From Phallusia fumigata (Eukaryota > Chordata > Ascidiacea > Phlebobranchia > Ascidiidae), in contig QXVZ01000846.1 in NCBI GenBank assembly GCA_008931825.1, forward strand, positions 1 to 64,000: DNA of 64,000 nucleotides. The letters are read 5' to 3'. This document shows positions 59,675 through 64,000 of the stretch, in pieces. Under the pieces are notes generated by a model, which was not told the origin of the DNA, searched no databases, and saw only the letters and a program-made list of their open reading frames with translations. Every line of letters starts with the position of its first letter. Position 1 is the stretch's first letter. The translations under genes were made by a program, and so were the position numbers.

Positions 59675-60713
59675 ACTTCTAACACTATAAACCTGCTATT
59701 ATGTGCAACAAATAAGTGAACACCCTTATACACTGTGCATCATCTTCAAGGTGAAAAGTTAGCTATTTGTCACTGTTTTTCTCACTCTTGTGCAAAATAA
59801 ACTGGCTTTCGACCAACAGAACATTTTTTTATTTTTGTTTTTAAAATTATTCTTAGTTTATAAATGCTTGCACATTCAGGTCTGTTTACCCTGTAATAAT
59901 TATCCAATCATACAGACTTTTTTTTGGTTTTGGTGCTTTTCATTTATGTTGGTATGATTACTTTGTTGCCGCAGTTGCTGTGCCAGCATTTCATTGGTTG
60001 TAACTGTGGTGCTGAATATTTGTTTTTGTGTTTTGTAATTATCCTATTTGAACATTGCATTGTTCTTTATTGCTGGTAAGGTAAGATTATTTTCGTGTGC
60101 AATATTGCTGATTTACTGTGAAATAAATTTTGTTGATACATGTATCTTGCGGTAGTATTGTTTTAATGCTAGCTAAATTAGTAAAATTAGCATTTTACAT
60201 TTTGCAATTTGTTTTAATAAAATTAAGAAACATAACACAAATATCACGAAAATGGTAATTTCTATGGTTCAGGCCGATTACCATGTGTTTTTTAGGGCGC
60301 GAAAACTTTCGATGAAATTAAAAACTATGGCTGTCGTCTCTGAAGTACAGGCGTTAGCCGTTAGGTTGACCTGTTTTTGGTTCATAAAGTATAACTTTTA
60401 CTGGATCGAAGCATTTTCAACCGTTTTTGGGATCTTTTAAAGCTGTTGGCCTGTGGCAAGTGGGGATGGCAGTCAAAGAAGTTCAGTCGAATTTCGTGAT
60501 CTTTTTAACTCAAAAATTTTGACTTGAAAGTCTTAAGGCCTAAATACCGACCTTTCCCAAAAAATTTTTGGATGAGAACAGAAAATATCCTTTTTTGTTA
60601 ATGTGCATAGTTTGCACCGTGAAAGTGTAGCTAATTTGAAAACTAAAATACTCCTATCATACAATAATTTAATGCAAGTCAGTTTTTTTTCATAAGTATT
60701 TTGTATCACAATA
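59675..60713. other. RFESD to SYCP3 spacer
   Basis: About 1 kb AT-rich. An AATAAA near 59796 is a likely RFESD poly(A) signal. ORF 60252-60440 has no family similarity. Confidence 0.5.
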
Positions 60714-63700
60714 ATGCCAAAAAAAGCTGCACAGGAATTGGAGACATATGTGTCAGATTTTATGGATGATGAGGTGGAAGAAAAACCAAAATTAAGGGAA
60801 ACTAAAGGTTTGTGTGATATCTTCAAGCTCGCAAAGTTTGCGTGGCCTAATTTAAAATAATATGATTCATCCCACTAATCATATACTGGCTGTACTTTGT
60901 ATCTAGGTTTGGTCATAGACGAAAAGCACAAATAATGTAAAAGTACTGACAGAATGTGAAAGTACAACCAGTTTATCACCTAAACAAGCTTGTTATCGAA
61001 CTCTGCTATAGTGACACTAGAATCATGTTTAGTGGGGATTTTGTTCAACGAAACACATATAAATCAGTTTAAATTTAGTATTAAAGTAAGTCAGTGGTTG
61101 GCAATGAAATTATGCAGGCTCTTCTGGCAAATATAGTTTGTGTAGTGGTTTGCATTGTAAAGGTTGAAAATACATGGAAATAAATATGTTCCTTGCAATC
61201 TTATGTGGGATAGCCACTAAGCCAGAAATGTTAAGTGAGGCCAGTGTATAGTTATTGAGTCTAAAAATTGGCTGCCAGTTAGTAACCTTGACATAATTAC
61301 ATGCTTTAAAGCTTTTTGCACCAACCTAAGATCTTAGCCTTATACATATGTGTGCAATAAAGCGAAATCAGCTGCTTCTGGAAAAGGTGGAAAGAAACGT
61401 GCGGCGAAGGTAAAGGTTGAACAGAAGAAGGATGAGTCAGATGAGGATGAAACTGAAGAGGAAGATCAGTTGTAAGATAAAATTGTCGGAATTTTGTTTC
61501 CATGTAACAGGGATATATAAATTTCATGCAATCTTGTAGAGTTGTTTTTAGGAAAGTGACAAAGGTTGTTATTTCCAACAGAATTATTGCACCTTTTGCC
61601 AAATGTAACAAATGCAGTCATCAAAAAAAATGAAACTGATGCAATGTTTTGCAAAAGCATATTTTGGACATACAGTACAGTAACATGCTATATAAACAAC
61701 GACTTAAAGTTTTATTTCCCAAGTTTTTTCATATACTATAATATTCTTAGACCTGTGACATCTATACTACAGCAATTTGGCTCTGATATGAAAAAAACAA
61801 TTGATGCAAAACGGAGAAAAACTGAGGCATTTGCGAAACAATGTGCTTCATCGCAAGAGAGAGTTGCTTCAGTGCTTGTTACTCAGGTAAGCATGTATGT
61901 TAAACAGCACTCATATTAGCAAAATGGCAGAATAAAGTTATACACTGCAAGGGATGAAACAGTATTTCTAGTCGGGACGACATATAGATTCTGCTTGGCT
62001 AGTTGGCTCTATGCCAAGTTCGGCCACAATCATTTCAAAAAAGTATAGTAGTTGCACCAAACACGCTGCCCTGCTGTGTAACTGAAAATCATGTGGTTAA
62101 GTTGAATTTTGTTTTGAAGAACATGCATATATTTGTAATGCAGGAATTTGAACATCTGCATGCCAAGATTTTTTAGTGGTAATTTCGTTTTTTGTGTGTT
62201 TGTCAATTGCAGAAGTTGGATCGCCAAAAACTTAATGATGAATACAAAAAGCAAATCTCTAGTGTTTTAACCCAATGGGAAGCTGACATAGAAAGGGCGA
62301 AGGAAAGTGAAGAGAAATTAAATGTAAGTTCAGTGTGCAAGGGAAAACTAAACACATTGTCTTTTCCAATGAACTGAGTGTAGCTTGGACAAAATTTGCT
62401 TCATTTGAACAGCATTGTATAAGGGCGGTTGGGCTTCTGAAAATTTACAATTTGGAAAGACTGTAAGGTTGTCTCTGTAATCAATTGCCTTGATCCTTAA
62501 GCTCTATGTCCATCAGTGACCCCCACTGGCCCCCTACAGTGGGTTTAAATGTAGGACAATATTTAAATTTACTGAAATTTTACAAGTTTGTAGATTTGTT
62601 TTAATTTAATTGAAATTTAACGGTGGGGTCATTGTAGTGCATTAATTGACTGTTTGTCCTGGCGGTCCTAAGCAATTACCCAGCTAGTCCCCGAAAGTGG
62701 TTAAAACTATACAACAATGTCTGAAAAGGATAAAATTGTGGCATACTGTAGATCATTGTGATTTGCTTTGTGTCATTAATGTCATAACCACAGACCATAA
62801 TTTAATCAAAGAAAATAAAAACCTCTACCACATTATTACATATTCAAATTTAACATTTACTACAACACCTAGTCCACAACTATACATGTGCATTTCTGTC
62901 TCTAAAAACAAGAAGCTCCGAAAAGCTAAAATAGAAACCTAGTGCAAAAAAATTTAATAAGTAAACATGCTTTTTAATTTGGGTCACAGTGTAAGGGAAA
63001 AGACACCTTTCTAGTTAGGGATTTTATGTCTTATCGCAGATTGAATCATTGGTTTTGCATAAGGGATGAGATGCTGCCTGTTGAAGTTTGCCAGTTTGTG
63101 TGGGAAATTCAAGAATTGCACTGCAGTAAATTTGACCATTGTTTCTCTGCAGCAGGAAATAAAACATGAAAAATTGTTGGTCTATGTTTGCTGTCAAACT
63201 ACACCCTAAACTGTTTTTTTAGCAATTTCATTAGTATATTTTTTCACCTTTAGAATCTTATCAACCAGCAAATGAAATTGGTGTCGCAAGTAAGGATGGT
63301 ACAAATGCAGAGGTTTAAATCTATGAAGCAGCTTCATGACCAATATTCTAAAAGGTGGGAAGCCTCAAGTACTATATGGAATATTTTTGCGCTAAATGTA
63401 TATGCCAGCATGTACAATCTTTTTTTAAAAAGAAATTTTTTTTCAAAAACTTTTTAACATTGCCTCATTTTGTACAAACAGGATTTTAAACTTGCAAGGG
63501 CATGATCCTGTGTCAGTCAGTTCAAGTTAAACCACAGACTTTTCTTTTTCTGTGTGTTAAGCTTAAAAGGCCTGCTTCAATGCTATGCCATGACTCCTGC
63601 AAGGATTTGTTGATTGGCAGATATATACTTCATTAATTTTTTAGGCTCGGTTATTACCTGCATTTGGCTGACATGCTTGTGGCTAATTATCTTGTATTTA

Positions 63701-63814
63701 ATGTTATGTAGTATAAAAGAAGTGGAGTCCACCCATGCCAGCCAACACAGCAGTTTAACTGGAGAGTTGAACAAGGAGATGTTGGCTTTGCAGAAGAAGT
63801 TTCTACAGGATTCT
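60714..63814 (+). CDS. SYCP3: synaptonemal complex protein 3 (3' end outside window)
   Basis: Meiotic chromosome axis protein forming the lateral elements of the synaptonemal complex. Six exons (60714-60807, 61363-61471, 61751-61886, 62213-62323, 63254-63354, 63712-63814) give 218 codons in frame. The next donor follows at 63815, so a short last exon lies beyond the window (human 236 aa). The N-terminus (MPKKAAQELETYVSDFMDDE) is followed by a Lys-rich then acidic stretch (DESDEDETEEEDQ). The Cor1/Xlr coiled coil then runs from about residue 68: ILQQFGSDMKKTIDAKRRK, QKLNDEYKKQISSVLTQWE, VQMQRFKSMKQLHDQYSK and LNKEMLALQKKFLQDS. All junctions are GT-AG. Expression is expected to be germline-restricted from the family. 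Confidence 0.95.
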
Positions 63815-64000
63815 GTAAGTATGATACATTTTGTTAAAGCGGGTCTTAAATTAGCTATGTGTGTTCAACCATGGTAGTTAGGGAAAAGGGGAAGCATTTT
63901 GTTTCATTCTTTATTTTTGAGCCTTTTTAGTCCATCTATTGATGGTATCAAATATTTGTCGCATTTTGATTGAACGTTTCCTTTTGTTTGTCCTGATAGC

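Overview
The window reads as compact, AT-rich animal nuclear DNA: many small exons with GT-AG introns, short intergenic gaps, and proteins that match chordate orthologues nearly residue for residue. The density, the tRNA-derived SINE copies and the divergent but chordate-type gene set fit an ascidian tunicate, most likely Ciona. The species is an inference. No virus-like element, CRISPR array, rRNA or intact tRNA gene was found.

Layout. (1) 467-10557, minus strand: two complete genes whose exons close in frame, ACAA2 (mitochondrial 3-ketoacyl-CoA thiolase, 9 exons, 397 aa) and RNMT (mRNA cap guanine-N7 methyltransferase, 9 exons, 397 aa). (2) 11294-35820, plus strand: one very large gene of about 47 exons, divergent from RNMT. 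It encodes a polycystin-1-like receptor/channel with a signal peptide, three C-type lectin domains, a Thr-rich mucin stalk, PKD/REJ modules, a degenerate GPS, a PLAT domain and a polycystin channel core. Its introns hold five short hAT-type non-autonomous elements (three with perfect or near-perfect 8-bp target duplications), tRNA-derived SINEs and small hairpin repeats. (3) 35821-38515: a CpG-containing gap between convergent gene ends, with clustered TGACGTCA sites and long open frames on both strands that I cannot assign. (4) 38516-52136, minus strand: ZC3H7-type TPR plus CCCH zinc-finger gene, and upstream of it a two-RRM (RBM4/LARK-like) gene. The RRM part has no visible last exon, and its open splice phase fits the first ZC3H7 exon exactly, so the two may be a single fused gene of 1283 aa. 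(5) 53930-64000, plus strand: UBALD, NDUFB4, an RFESD-type Rieske protein and SYCP3 (last exon beyond the window), all head to tail. NDUFB4 and RFESD are only 200 bp apart and look like an operon candidate.

Roles. Most genes are housekeeping: fatty-acid oxidation, mRNA capping, RNA binding, complex I, iron-sulfur protein, plus a meiotic axis protein. The standout is the multi-lectin polycystin. Exon edges were read by eye from splice consensus and reading-frame closure. ACAA2, RNMT, ZC3H7, UBALD, RFESD and SYCP3 close exactly, while several junctions of the polycystin gene (around 11440-11700, 19520-19900, 20540-20840, 22550-24530) remain approximate.
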